Positions 29,003-38,174 of a DNA stretch of 64,000 nt are shown here, piece by piece. The notes beneath the pieces are model-generated. The model was not told the DNA's origin and made no database searches. It was given only the letters and a program-made list of their open reading frames with translations. Each line of letters starts with the position of its first letter. Within the stretch, counting starts at the first letter, position 1. Made by a program: the position numbers and the translations under genes. This stretch comes from Engelhardtia mirabilis (GTDB taxonomy: Bacteria; Planctomycetota; UBA1135; GCA-002686595), in contig NZ_CP036287.1 in the NCBI RefSeq assembly GCF_007748095.1, positions 1,798,001 through 1,862,000 of the forward strand, given 5' to 3'.

Positions 29003-30192
29003 CAGTGGCCCGCGGAGACCGTGGGCGCCAGGGTGGCCGCGGGCTGGACCGGCGAAACGCGCCCCTGGTCCAGCGGCAGGTCCTGCACCAGCCCCGCCGT
29101 CGGCCAGCGCCTGCTCAGCTCGTCGGCGATGCCCGGCATGGCGGCCAGGTGGACGGTGCTCCCGTCGTGCAGCAGCACCCGCGGGTCCAGGGCTTCGAGC
29201 ATGCCGGCGGCGCCCAGATCGCCGTACTTGGCGGAGAAGACCTGGGTCGCCAGGTAGGCGTGGAACCCGGGCACGAGCTCGCGCCAAGCCTCGAACTCGG
29301 CCGGCCCGAGCAGCTCGGTGGGGGCGGAGCGCAGAGAGATGACGTCGTCGATCCCGGCCGCCTCGGCCAGCCACTGGTAGGGCACGACGGTGTGGCCTTC
29401 GTCCGCGGCTCGCAGGCACAACTCGTGCAAGTAGCCGAGGCCGTGCCGCTCGCGAATGCGCTCGACGACGACGAAGCCGATCCCGTAGAAGCAGTCGGGC
29501 AGGCGCTTCCAGCGGCGCTTGAGCGAGAGCGTGTCGTACGACAGCAGCTCCTCGAGGTTCACCTCGGCGCCGCCGCGGTCGTAGTGGAAGTCGATCTCGA
29601 GCCGGCCGTCGTGGGGGTCGCCGGGCGGCGCGTCGTACTCGACCGTGAGCGGCATGCGCCCGCAGAAGATGCTGCCCTCCACCGCGCGCAGGGCGCGGAT
29701 GCGCGCCGAGGCCTCGGGGGTGAGCTGGGCCGCGACGACGTCGCACAGACCTTCTTCGAGCGCGCCCGGGAGGGTCTTCCAGTCCGGACCCACCAGCGCG
29801 TGGACCAACTCATGGGCCAGGAACCACTGGGGGAACTCGGTGTCGCTGCGCAGGTGGATGCGGCCGCGCTGGTTGTCGTCGCCGACGAGCGTGAAACCCT
29901 TGACGGTGCTCGGCACCACCTGGCCCATGCGGTGCCGCAGCTCGTGCTGCACCCAGACCTCGGTCTCGCGCTGCTCGGTTCCCGGCAGGACCTCGAGGAT
30001 CCGCGGCTGCAGCTCGCCGACCAGGTCGCCGAAGCGCACGGCCTCGGCCTGGGACTCGGCGCGCACCAGGCCCCAGTCGTGGCTGACCGCCATGGGCGGG
30101 GCCGGAGCGGCGCAGGCGCCCAAGAGCGCTGCCCCCGCGAGTGCGAGGGTCAGTCGGCGCAGGCCCGCGATCCTGGTGTGAAGCTTCCCCAT
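29002..30192 (-). CDS. Putative gluzincin-type metallopeptidase lipoprotein
   Basis: ATG at 30192 gives 396 residues with a lipobox (ALLGACA). The motif AHELVHALVG followed by EEGLCDVVAAQL fits the HEXXH...E pattern of gluzincin (peptidase MA-like) metallopeptidases: two His and the first Glu in one helix, and the third ligand Glu in the next. No other domain is recognised. A -10-like TAGGAT lies about 29 nt before the ATG. Substrate unknown. Confidence 0.75.
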   Translation of the reverse strand: MGKLHTRIAGLRRLTLALAGAALLGACAAPAPPMAVSHDWGLVRAESQAEAVRFGDLVGELQPRILEVLPGTEQRETEVWVQHELRHRMGQVVPSTVKGFTLVGDDNQRGRIHLRSDTEFPQWFLAHELVHALVGPDWKTLPGALEEGLCDVVAAQLTPEASARIRALRAVEGSIFCGRMPLTVEYDAPPGDPHDGRLEIDFHYDRGGAEVNLEELLSYDTLSLKRRWKRLPDCFYGIGFVVVERIRERHGLGYLHELCLRAADEGHTVVPYQWLAEAAGIDDVISLRSAPTELLGPAEFEAWRELVPGFHAYLATQVFSAKYGDLGAAGMLEALDPRVLLHDGSTVHLAAMPGIADELSRRWPTAGLVQDLPLDQGRVSPVQPAATLAPTVSAGH

Positions 30193-30369
30193 CTCGACCG
30201 GGCCCCGAGGGCACCCGAGGAATCCTACCCCCCTGCGCCGCCCACGGATGCTCGCCCGACCGCGAGTACGTTGCTTGCGAGGTCGAGCGTGGCCCCGGGC
30301 GGGAAGAACTTTCGCGTCCCGCGCCACCGGTCGGGCCCGCCGTCGTCGGCCGGCCCCCGGGGTGGGGCA

Positions 30370-31692
30370 TTACAGCGCCTGGTTCAGGATCACCAGGGCG
30401 GTGCCTGGAGCCAGGGCCAGCTGTCCGGATTCGACCTCCACCAGCACGCCCTGCAGCGGCAGGGTCGCCCCGCCGAAGCCGGGGGCCTGCAGCGGCACCG
30501 GGATCGGCTGGATGGTCGTGCCCGACCCGGGCAGGGTCCATGGGCCGACCAGCGCGAGAACCTGACCGAGCATCAGCGGCGCCGGCTGGACCTCGAGAGG
30601 CAGCCAGGCCGCCGGCGCTCCGACCAGGCCGAAGGCCAGGTCCCCGGGCTGGCCGCTGAACTCCAGGCGGGCGTTGTTGCCGCCGCGCACCGGGCCGTTG
30701 ACCGAGAAGCCGCGCGCCGAGCCGGCGAGCTGGACGACCTCGTGGGGTGCGCCCGATTCGATCAGCAGCGCGTCGCCGGCACCGCCTGGTCCCGCGCAGG
30801 GCGACGCGCCCCCGCCGCCGCCCGCCGCGGAGTGGTCGCGCAGGGTCAGCTCACTGCCGGACTCGAAGAAGGGCACCCCAGTCGCCGCGACCGCGCGAAC
30901 CCCCGAGCCACCATCGCCTCCGTCGCCGCACTCCAAAGGACCCAGCGGCGGGATGAACACCTGCCCCCCCTGGCCGCCGGAACCGCCGGCCGAAGAGCCG
31001 CCCGCGACGAAGGCCTCCGACGAGACCAGGCGCAGGCCGTCGCCGCCGTCCGCGCCCGACGACGAGCTCTCCGCGGGCGCGTGCCCGCCGTTGCCGCCGA
31101 CCAGGTCGCAGTCGAAGACGGCCAGGCGCGAGCCGCGAACGTGGACCGCGCTGCCACCTGCCGCGGGCGGGCCCACGAAGCCGGTGGTGATGCTGTCCCC
31201 GGCCGTCACCGTGCAGCGCGCCAGCAGGACCGCCTCGGATTGCTCGATCCGCACGGCGTCCTCGCCAGCGCCGGTCGACGCCGAGGCGACGAGCAGGCAG
31301 TCCTCCAGCCACACGCTCCCCGCGCAGCCCAGGATCTCGACCACCTTGGCCCCCGACACGCCCACTTCGAGCCCGCGCAGCACGACCAACTCACCGGTCG
31401 GCACGCCGCTGACGATCCAAGGCGCGGCCACCCGAACCGAGGCGTCCGCATCGGCGACCACCGTCAGCCCCACGCCGTCGATCGACAGGCTCCCGTAGTC
31501 CCCCGCTCGCACCAACACCACGTCCCCCGGCCCGGCCGCGTCGACCGCCGCCTGCAGCTCGGTGAAGTCCACGCCGCTCCCACCGTCGTCATCCACCACC
31601 CAAACGGTCCCAGCAGCGGCCACCGGGACATGTGCCGCCGTGCAGCCAGCGATCAGGAGTCCGGTCCAAGCGCGAGAGTCGAGTGCATTCAT
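30370..31692 (-). CDS. Secreted pectin-lyase-fold protein with Gly-rich coils
   Basis: A 440-residue protein. The N-terminal about 27 residues form a signal peptide (AAHVPVAAAG). The fold entry VDDDGGSGVDFTELQAAVDAAGPGDVVLVRAGDY is typical of right-handed beta-helix proteins. The middle is very Gly- and Ser-rich (GGNGGHAPAESSSSGADGG), and the C-terminus is a beta domain (PLEVQPAPLMLGQVLALVG) related in plan to those of the other secreted proteins here. It is probably surface-exposed. No catalytic residues can be assigned. Confidence 0.8.
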   Translation of the reverse strand: MNALDSRAWTGLLIAGCTAAHVPVAAAGTVWVVDDDGGSGVDFTELQAAVDAAGPGDVVLVRAGDYGSLSIDGVGLTVVADADASVRVAAPWIVSGVPTGELVVLRGLEVGVSGAKVVEILGCAGSVWLEDCLLVASASTGAGEDAVRIEQSEAVLLARCTVTAGDSITTGFVGPPAAGGSAVHVRGSRLAVFDCDLVGGNGGHAPAESSSSGADGGDGLRLVSSEAFVAGGSSAGGSGGQGGQVFIPPLGPLECGDGGDGGSGVRAVAATGVPFFESGSELTLRDHSAAGGGGGASPCAGPGGAGDALLIESGAPHEVVQLAGSARGFSVNGPVRGGNNARLEFSGQPGDLAFGLVGAPAAWLPLEVQPAPLMLGQVLALVGPWTLPGSGTTIQPIPVPLQAPGFGGATLPLQGVLVEVESGQLALAPGTALVILNQAL

Positions 31693-32104
31693 CGAAGTCT
31701 CCGAGGGGTCGAGGTCGAGCGCCAGCGGTCAAGCCCGCAACGCCCCCTGGTCGCCCCGAAGCCCCCCGTTACGCCCGCCCAGCCACCAACGGCGACCCGC
31801 GGCCACGAGCGACCCGCCGGCGATCACCAGCCAGCCGTCCTGACCCAACTCCCGCGCAAATGCCGGGCGACTCCAGCCGCGTCGCCCTGCGAAGACCATC
31901 CGGCGACCCGCCACCGATCGCCGCCCTACCTGAGGAGTGGGGCACCGGCGGCAGCGCGCTCACGACGAACCGCGACCGAGCGCCATCAGCCGTGAACCGT
32001 AGCGCCTCTTCCGCCAGCACCGATTCGCCCGCCGCGCAAGATCATCGCCGAGAGATCACGATCGCCCGCTCTCTCAGATCACCAATAGCCGGGCCCACAC
32101 CGTG

Positions 32105-32174
32105 AGTCGCACGCAGTCGCACGCAGTCGCACGCAGTCGCACGCAGTCGCACGCAGTCGCACGCAGTCGGGCGC
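32105..32174. repeat. Tandem 10-bp repeat (AGTCGCACGC), about seven copies
   Basis: Six perfect consecutive copies run from 32105 to 32164, followed by one degenerate copy (AGTCGGGCGC, 32165-32174). There are no unique spacers, so this is a simple minisatellite. Confidence 0.95.
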
Positions 32175-32223
32175 GAGCCATGCACCAACAACCACCAGCG
32201 CTCCGCATTCCGCATTCCGCAGT

Positions 32224-32359
32224 CACACCAATGCTCCAACGGCGCCAGCCGTTGGGCCAAGAGGCACCGTCAGGCGTGACGCCGTCGGCACCGACCAGCA
32301 GACGGCCCGGCGACAGCTCCGCTGTCGCCCAGCCGTCAGCTCGTCGGCGCCGACGGGGT
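32224..32359. repeat. 136-bp structured repeat, copy 1 (right part degenerate)
   Basis: This copy matches the next one at an offset of 136 bp. It contains a short hairpin (CCAACGGCGCCAGCCGTTGG) and the left arm of a long palindrome (32268-32299). The matching right arm is degraded, with several mismatches and GGGTCACC instead of GCGTCACG. Confidence 0.85.
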
Positions 32360-32506
32360 CACCCCAATGCTCCAACGGCGCCAGCCGTTGGGCCAAAAGG
32401 CACCGTCAGGCGTGACGCCGTCGGCACCGACCAGCAGACGGCCCGGCGACAGCTCCGCTGTCGCCCAGCCGTCAGCTGGTCGGTGCCGACGGCGTCACGC
32501 CTGACG
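32360..32506. repeat. Structured repeat, copy 2, with a perfect 32-bp inverted repeat entering the radical SAM gene
   Basis: Arms 32404-32435 and 32475-32506 are perfect reverse complements (32 bp). The left arm begins CGTCAGGCGTGACGCC and the right arm ends GGCGTCACGCCTGACG. The 39-bp loop contains a nested hairpin (GGCGACAG/CTGTCGCC) and GACGGC/GCCGTC. The right arm overlaps the last codons of the radical SAM gene, whose stop lies in the loop at 32472. REP/BIME-like mobile palindromes behave like this; the family is not identified. Confidence 0.9.
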
Positions 32507-34067
32507 TGTGGTCGAGCTCGATCTGATCCGCCTGCGTCTGGCGGGAGAGCTTGACGTAGACGTCGAACAGCTTCTGCTCGATCGGGAACTGGTAGTTCCC
32601 CGTACGAAGGCGCCAGCCGGAGATGTGCTTCATCGCCTTGCGCACGACGTTGGAGCCTTCGCTCACGAGTCCGTCGTAGAAGGACGAGGTCGAGCCGTAG
32701 CGCTTCCAGGTCTCGATCACGTCGTAGGGCAGGCCCACGTCGTCGACCGCGTACTTGTACTCGAGGCAGGAGCCCCATTCCTCGAGGGTCGTCGGCGGCT
32801 TGTAGCCCATCGCGACGGCCTTGTTGTACTCCTCCGACCCGGGGATGGCGCGGAAGGGGAAGACGTCCGAGGCGGAGCCGGGGAACTTCTCCTTCATCAG
32901 CGCGGCGCGGCGGATGGTGGCCATCATCTCCTCGCGGGACTCACCGGGGTAGCCGATGATCCACGTGGTGCCGGTCTGGATGCGGCGGTCGTAGATGCGA
33001 CCCAGGGCGAACTCGAGGTTGTTCTCGAGGTCGATCTTCTTCTTGATCCGTTCCTGCCCCTCGGCGGAGCCGGCCTCGGCGCCGAGCACGACCAGGTGGC
33101 AGCGGCTCTCCTTGAGCAGGTCGACCGACGGCTCCTTGTAGCGCGCGATGGTCTCGATCTCGTAGGTGGCGTTCCACCAGAAGGGGCGTCCGGCCTCGAG
33201 CAGGGTCTCGCACCACTCGTTGGAGCGCTTCTCCGCCACGCCGAAGTTGGCGTCCTGGAAGCGCATCACGTTGAAGCCGAAGCGGTCTTGCAGCTCGAGG
33301 ATCTCCTCGGCCAACTGGCGCCCGGGGATCGCCTTCCAGCGTCGTCCGGTGACGATCGGCGAGCAGCAGAACGTGCAGGGCTCGGGGCAGCCGAAGCTCG
33401 AGAAGTGGCTGAAGCCGCGGTACGGCGTGCCGCGCGGCATGTCGAAGGGGTCGGGCAGCTTGTGCCGCACCTTCGCCAGGCCGGGGTTGTTCTGGCGGTC
33501 GACGTAGGCCTCGTAGTCGAGCAGGTGCCACGGCACCGGCGCGAACTCCTCGAAGCCGACCACCGGGCGGTGGTCGGTCATGACCATCTTGCCGTCGCGC
33601 CACAGGGCCAGGCCGGCCACGGCGTCGAGGGGCTCGCCGGCGTCGAGGGCCAGGACCACGTCGCGGAACAGGGTCTCGCCCTGGCCGATGCCGACCGCGT
33701 CGGCAATTCCGGAGCTGAGGTACAGCTCGGGCGCGACCGAGGGGAACCAGCCGCCCCAGATCATCGGCAGCTTGGGGTACTTGGCCCGGATGCGCTGGGC
33801 GACGCGCGCGCCGTGGGTGACCTGGAAGCCGAGGATGCAACTGCTGGCGAAGAGCAGCGCCCCGTCGCACAGCTCGTCCAGCCGCTCCATGTAGTCGTCG
33901 TGGATCATCGCGTCGACGATCTGGACGTCATAGCCCTCGGACGCGGGCCAGGCGGCGATCTGCAGCAGCTCGAGCGGCAACAGATCCGCGCTCACGCGCA
34001 CACCCTGGTCGGGGTCGGCGCGGTGGGGCAGGAACAGGACGATGCGCTTGGAGGACTGACGGATCAT
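32472..34067 (-). CDS. B12-binding radical SAM protein, copy A (C-terminal end encoded by a repeat)
   Basis: ATG at 34067 gives 531 residues. The N-terminus (FLPHRADPDQG, then about 1-160) is a cobalamin-binding-type domain with CDGALLFASSCILGFQV and MIWGGWFPSVAPELYL. The radical SAM core has FGCPEPCTFCCSP (CX3CX2C) and later DANFGV and TWIIGYPGES. It is about 60% identical by eye to the adjacent copy B. The last about 11 residues (TSGVTPSAPTS) are translated from the palindromic repeat, so the native C-terminus was replaced or extended. Such enzymes modify lipids, tetrapyrroles or natural products through SAM radicals and cobalamin; the substrate is unknown. Confidence 0.88.
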   Translation of the reverse strand: MIRQSSKRIVLFLPHRADPDQGVRVSADLLPLELLQIAAWPASEGYDVQIVDAMIHDDYMERLDELCDGALLFASSCILGFQVTHGARVAQRIRAKYPKLPMIWGGWFPSVAPELYLSSGIADAVGIGQGETLFRDVVLALDAGEPLDAVAGLALWRDGKMVMTDHRPVVGFEEFAPVPWHLLDYEAYVDRQNNPGLAKVRHKLPDPFDMPRGTPYRGFSHFSSFGCPEPCTFCCSPIVTGRRWKAIPGRQLAEEILELQDRFGFNVMRFQDANFGVAEKRSNEWCETLLEAGRPFWWNATYEIETIARYKEPSVDLLKESRCHLVVLGAEAGSAEGQERIKKKIDLENNLEFALGRIYDRRIQTGTTWIIGYPGESREEMMATIRRAALMKEKFPGSASDVFPFRAIPGSEEYNKAVAMGYKPPTTLEEWGSCLEYKYAVDDVGLPYDVIETWKRYGSTSSFYDGLVSEGSNVVRKAMKHISGWRLRTGNYQFPIEQKLFDVYVKLSRQTQADQIELDHTSGVTPSAPTS

Positions 34068-34157
34068 CGCGCGGGCTGGGCCAGGGGAGGGGCGGCGTGG
34101 TGCGGAGCGGCGCGTTGGCGCGCGGCTCGCTTCGGATCGGCGCGAATCACGCCGATC

Positions 34158-34181
34158 GGGGCCCCGGCCGGGCGGGGCCCC
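34158..34181 (-). terminator. GC-rich hairpin after radical SAM copy B
   Basis: GGGGCCCC (34158-34165) and GGGGCCCC (34174-34181) can pair around an 8-nt loop, 9 bp downstream of the stop codon on the minus strand. There is no U-tract. Confidence 0.4.
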
Positions 34182-34189
34182 AGTAGTTC

Positions 34190-35806
34190 TCAGTTCGCGG
34201 CCGAGGCCATCTTGGCTCCGTGCGACTCCGGCTGAAGCTGCTGGTAGTCCTCGGAGACGTCTTCGGCGGCCGCTTGCCGCTGCCCGGACACGCGCACGTA
34301 CAGGTCGAACAGCTTCTGCTCGACCGGGAACTTGTAGTTGCCGTTCCGCAGACGCCAGCCGGCCATGCGCGACAGGGACTTGCGGACCCAGTCCCAGCCC
34401 TCCTGCACGTGCATGTCGTAGATGGCCGCCGTGTTGTTGTAGCGGCGCCACTCCTCGCGGATGGCCTCGGGCAGGGGCGTGTTCTGGGCGTTGTACTTGT
34501 ACTCGAAGCACATGCCCCACTCGTGGAAGTCCTTCGGGGCCTGGTAGCCCGCCTTGACCGCCTCGTCGAAGTCGTGGGTGCCCGGGATCGGACGGAAGGG
34601 GTAAACCTCCGAGCCGGCGATCGGGAACATGTGCTTGATCATCGCGGCGTGCTTCAGCGTCGCCGCCATCTGCTCTTCGGTCTCGCCGGGGTAGCCGATG
34701 ATCCAGAAGGTGCCGGGGATGATGTTGCGCTTCGCGAGGGCGCCGATCGCCTCGGGGATGTGCCCGAGCTTGATCTTCTTGCCGATCTGCGTCTGCATCT
34801 CCTGGTCGCCGGTCTCGGCGCCCAGCCACAGCAGGTGGCACTTCGACTCTTCGAGGAGATCGAGCGTCTCCTCCTTGTAGCGCATGATCGTTTCGATCTC
34901 GATCGTGCCGTTCCAGTGGATCGGGACCTTCAGGTCGACGAGGGTCTCGCAGAACTCCTTGGTGCGCTTCTCGGCCACGCCGAAGTTGGCGTCCTGGAAG
35001 CGCAGCACGTCGAACTTGAAGCGCTGCTGCAGCTCGGCGATGTCCTCGGCCAGCTCCTTGCCGCCGATGGCCTTCCAGCGCCGACCGGTGAGGCGCGGCG
35101 AGCAGCAGAAGGTGCAGGGCTCGGGGCAGCCGAAGCTCGAGAAGTAGCTGAATCCGCGCGGCGGGTTGTCGGGCGTCCAGTGGCCGGGCAGCGGGAAGCG
35201 GTGGCGCACCTTCATGCGCGTCGGCGTGGTCTGTTTGACGGCGTACTTCTCGTAGTCGAGCAGCTCCCACGGCACGCGCTCGAACTGGTCGAAGCCGACC
35301 ACCGGGCGGTTGTCCGTGTAGACGACCTTGCCATCGCGCTTGATCGCGAGGCCGGGCACGGAGTCGAGCGGCTCGCCGCAGGCCAGGGCCTGGACGACCT
35401 CGCGGAAGGTCAACTCACCCTGCCCCAGGCCGACCGCGTCGGCGATGCCGCTCTCGAGGTACATCTCGGGGGTCACGCTGGGGAACCAGCCGCCCCAGAT
35501 GATGGGCAGGTCCGGGTACTTCTCGCGCACGGCCTTTGCGACGACGTAGCCGTCGTAGACCTGGTAGCCGAGGATGCACGAGCTGGCGAAGCAGAGGGCC
35601 CCGTCGCAGGCCTCGAGGACCTTGGCGATGTAGTCCTCGTCGACCATCGCGTCGATCATCACGACCTCGTGGCCGTCGGCGATCGGGCCGGACGCGATCT
35701 GGAGCAACTCCAGGGGCAACAGGTCGGCGCTGAAGGTCTCTCCACGCGAGGGGTCAGCCCGGTGGGGAAGGAACAGGACGACTCTCTTCGACTTGGCCTG
35801 GATCAT
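34190..35806 (-). CDS. B12-binding radical SAM protein, copy B
   Basis: ATG at 35806 gives 538 residues; a GTG 48 codons upstream is in frame, but the extension does not resemble the paralogue. Layout matches copy A: FLPHRADPSRG, the cobalamin-binding-type domain with SCILGYQVYDGYVVAK, the radical SAM motif FGCPEPCTFCCSP, WIIGYPGET and a C-terminal region starting GWRLRNGNYKFPVEQKLFDLYVRVSGQ. Unlike copy A it keeps an unrelated C-terminal tail (QPESHGAKMASAAN). The two genes are 122 bp apart in the same orientation and look like a tandem duplication that has diverged. Their products may act in sequence or on related substrates. Confidence 0.9.
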   Translation of the reverse strand: MIQAKSKRVVLFLPHRADPSRGETFSADLLPLELLQIASGPIADGHEVVMIDAMVDEDYIAKVLEACDGALCFASSCILGYQVYDGYVVAKAVREKYPDLPIIWGGWFPSVTPEMYLESGIADAVGLGQGELTFREVVQALACGEPLDSVPGLAIKRDGKVVYTDNRPVVGFDQFERVPWELLDYEKYAVKQTTPTRMKVRHRFPLPGHWTPDNPPRGFSYFSSFGCPEPCTFCCSPRLTGRRWKAIGGKELAEDIAELQQRFKFDVLRFQDANFGVAEKRTKEFCETLVDLKVPIHWNGTIEIETIMRYKEETLDLLEESKCHLLWLGAETGDQEMQTQIGKKIKLGHIPEAIGALAKRNIIPGTFWIIGYPGETEEQMAATLKHAAMIKHMFPIAGSEVYPFRPIPGTHDFDEAVKAGYQAPKDFHEWGMCFEYKYNAQNTPLPEAIREEWRRYNNTAAIYDMHVQEGWDWVRKSLSRMAGWRLRNGNYKFPVEQKLFDLYVRVSGQRQAAAEDVSEDYQQLQPESHGAKMASAAN

Positions 35807-36153
35807 GAGTTGGGGGGGTCGCGCTCTCACTGGGCCACCGCGTCCTGGCGGACCGGCGCCGATACATGGGCGCCCGGCCGCGGGCAGCGGTCGGGCCCGT
35901 CTAGGCGGGTCTTGCGCAGATGCGGGTGGGCGGTAGACCCTTCCGTCCACGTCAAACTACTCGGCCCCTCGGCGCACTGGCGGATTTTTCCACCGAATGA
36001 GGTGCTGCGAAGGGCTCATCGACCGCGGCCGCGGCGCACCCGAAGTCGATCGTCAGGACGCGACTCGGGGCCCGCGAAGTTGCCCAGTCAACCGTCCGGC
36101 GGCGAGCGCGGCCGACTCCGCTCGGATCGGGTTCCCCGCCTCGCCGCGATCGC

Positions 36154-37449
36154 TCAGCGCAGGGGCTGGCCGATCCCCTCGTCGCGCTCCGGCGGAGGCG
36201 TCTGAGCCAGCTCCGCCGCCGGGCTCTCGACCCACTCGAGCCAAGCCGAGTCGAACTGGGCGTAGGTCATGCCCAGGTGGGTCTGGAAGGCCTCCCGGTG
36301 GTGGTCGAGCATGTTGCTGCCGTCGGGGATGTGGTCCTCGCTGAGCAGGCCGGTCAGGTCGCCCAGGATCTTGGCCAGGGCGTCGGGGTGGACCTCGGCC
36401 AGGTACTGGGCCTTCGACCAGCAGGCGAAGTGCAGGGGCAGGTCGAGCTCGCCGTAGCCGCGCAGGCGGACCATCTTGGCCATGCTCGGCAGCTCGTCCT
36501 TCTTGATCAGCTTGCGGGTCTCCCCGAGCCAATCCGATTTCGTTGTCTGGACCCCGGCCGAACCCTCGTCCCCGTCGAAGGTGTTGAAGACCGGGCTGAC
36601 CTCGCGCTCCAGCAGGTGCCCGATCCCCTCGCGGATCCAGATCGGCAGCTCGTAGGAGTAGTGCTTGTAGCCGTCCAGCAGGTTGATCGCGAGGTTGAAG
36701 GCCATGTGGCAGTGCATGCCGGTGTCGTCCTTCAGGTCGCCGTCGTCCACCACCAGCACCGCCACCAGGGAGTCGCGCTCCAGCACGTTCCAGCGCTGCG
36801 ATTGGTAGACCTGCAGGCCGAAGTAGTGGGACAGGAAGTCGTTCCCCATGCCCTCGCTGGGGACCATCAGCACCTCGTACTTGTTGCGCTGACCGAGGTA
36901 GGGCCCCATCCCCATGAATTTGGAGTTGATGTCGAACATCTCCACCGGCGGGGGGAACATCGAGTCGTCCACCTGCAGGATCTGCTGCATGCGCGTGTAG
37001 ATCGCCTCGGCGCGCCGCGCGAACAGGTGGGCGCGCAGCCAAGGATCGAGGCTGCGCGGCTTGAGCGGGACCTCGGGCAGGACCAGCTGCAGCTCCGCCA
37101 GCTCCGCCTGGATCTTCTTCTTGTCGGTGCGCCCGGGCTTGTAGGGCCCCAGGGCCATGCCGATCTGGAAGTGCTCGGTCTCGATCCAGCGGATGTCCGC
37201 CTCGGCCATGTACTTGTCGACGTCGGCCGTGTCGGTGGTGCCGAACTCGAAGCCGCCCAGGGACGTCAGGCCCGCGGCCGCCAGCAGCACCGCATCGCCC
37301 TGGGTGTAGGGGTCGGTGCTGGGGTGGTTGGGCGGCAGGTCCTCGTCATCGCCCTGGGCCCAGGTGGGCGTGGCGGCGGCGAGGACCAGGCAAGTGGCGG
37401 CGAGGGCAGCAGTGGAGCGGATGTGGTCCATGGTCGTCACGGTCATCAC
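36154..37449 (-). CDS. Secreted protein with peptidase-MA-like helix, function unknown
   Basis: A 431-residue protein with a signal peptide (about 1-31, ending TWAQ). Residues about 225-275 contain CHMAFNLAINLL followed by LPIWIREGIGHLLERE, which resembles the WIxEGxAxYLE helix of peptidase-MA-like gluzincins, but the canonical HEXXH is not clear (HCHMAFN occupies its place). It may therefore be an inactive or divergent member. Its start overlaps the upstream lipoprotein gene's stop by 4 nt, and that gene overlaps the next by 4 nt, so the three form one transcription unit running from 38857 to 36154. Confidence 0.75.
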   Translation of the reverse strand: MMTVTTMDHIRSTAALAATCLVLAAATPTWAQGDDEDLPPNHPSTDPYTQGDAVLLAAAGLTSLGGFEFGTTDTADVDKYMAEADIRWIETEHFQIGMALGPYKPGRTDKKKIQAELAELQLVLPEVPLKPRSLDPWLRAHLFARRAEAIYTRMQQILQVDDSMFPPPVEMFDINSKFMGMGPYLGQRNKYEVLMVPSEGMGNDFLSHYFGLQVYQSQRWNVLERDSLVAVLVVDDGDLKDDTGMHCHMAFNLAINLLDGYKHYSYELPIWIREGIGHLLEREVSPVFNTFDGDEGSAGVQTTKSDWLGETRKLIKKDELPSMAKMVRLRGYGELDLPLHFACWSKAQYLAEVHPDALAKILGDLTGLLSEDHIPDGSNMLDHHREAFQTHLGMTYAQFDSAWLEWVESPAAELAQTPPPERDEGIGQPLR

Positions 37450-38174
37450 TGTTGAGCCCCGGCGTCGGCGGAACTCGTGGCGGTGTCGTCCGAGGCTCGG
37501 TCGGAGTCGGTCTGCATGTTGGCGCGCCAGGCCAGGGGCACGATGCGCTCGTACTCAGGATCGACGATGGTCAGCTGTGTGTCCCAGGTCAGGTCGGCCA
37601 GGGCGTCGCGATCGGTGCCCGGGGGCACGAAGGGGAAGTCCCTGACCTCGATCTCGAAGTGGTCCAGGCCCGGGTGGGGGCCGGGAGCGTGGTCGAGGCA
37701 GCGCGCCAGGCGCAGGCGGCCGATGCCCGCGATGGGGCCGATCCACTCGCCCAGTGGGGCGTCCTGCAGGGCGGCCCAGACCTCCAGGCCGATGGTGCCC
37801 CAGTCGCCGACGAGCGCCAGCGCGGGGTCCGGCTCGGTCGGCTCGGCGCGCAGCTCCGCGAGCAGGTCCTTCGCCTCGGCCAGGGCCCCGTCGCGCGCTG
37901 CCCCGAAGGCGGCCTCGGCGGTCAGCCGCGGAAACAGGTGCCCGGTGAGGGCCCGGCGCCGGTGCTCGCGCGCCGAGACCCCTGGCATCACGGCGGCGAC
38001 CCACGCGGTGACCTGATCGACCTCGGCCCCGGAGAGGGGCAGCCCATCCACCGCGAGCACGGTCCCCGCCGGCCACTGCTCGCCCGCGGAGCCGCCCGAC
38101 CCGCAGGCTGACAGGACCGCCAGGAGGCCGGCGGCCAGGGGGGACAGGGCCCCTCGCGCCGCGGCCGAGCTCAC
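37446..38174 (-). CDS. Lipoprotein, possibly related to SurA/PpiC-type foldases
   Basis: GTG at 38174 overlaps the upstream stop (GTGA) and gives 242 residues with a lipobox (AVLSACGS). The segment VDGLPLSGAEVDQVTAWV resembles the first helix of SurA-N or PpiC substrate-binding domains, and LAEAKDLLAELR would be a later helix. No parvulin catalytic domain is complete by eye. A secreted SurA-like protein is encoded on the other strand nearby (39231), which fits a role in envelope protein folding, but this is inference. Confidence 0.7.
   Translation of the reverse strand: MSSAAARGALSPLAAGLLAVLSACGSGGSAGEQWPAGTVLAVDGLPLSGAEVDQVTAWVAAVMPGVSAREHRRRALTGHLFPRLTAEAAFGAARDGALAEAKDLLAELRAEPTEPDPALALVGDWGTIGLEVWAALQDAPLGEWIGPIAGIGRLRLARCLDHAPGPHPGLDHFEIEVRDFPFVPPGTDRDALADLTWDTQLTIVDPEYERIVPLAWRANMQTDSDRASDDTATSSADAGAQQ

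Larger units (their letters stand above)
31693..32471. other. Repeat-rich non-coding region between the beta-helix and radical SAM genes
   Basis: About 780 bp with no supported gene. The first 400 bp (31693-32100) contain short open frames but none with a start, family resemblance or clear coding pattern. From 32105 onward the DNA is made of tandem 10-mers and then of a 136-bp repeat with hairpin-forming sequence. Confidence 0.6.

Noticed and set aside
28012..31995. A 1327-codon open frame on the plus strand, antisense to three good genes
   Set aside because: It is a shadow of high G+C codon bias: the opposite strand encodes recognisable exported proteins, and its translation is Arg/Gly/His-rich without family resemblance. 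The same applies to the long antisense frames at 5822-8896, 20915-23251 and 8937-10577.
31729..32020. Minus-strand open frames with a hydrophobic stretch as a small membrane protein
   Set aside because: No start context, no coding pattern and no family; they lie in repeat-flanked DNA.
32105..32174. A possible CRISPR array
   Set aside because: The repeats are 10 bp and directly adjacent with no spacers, and no cas genes are present.
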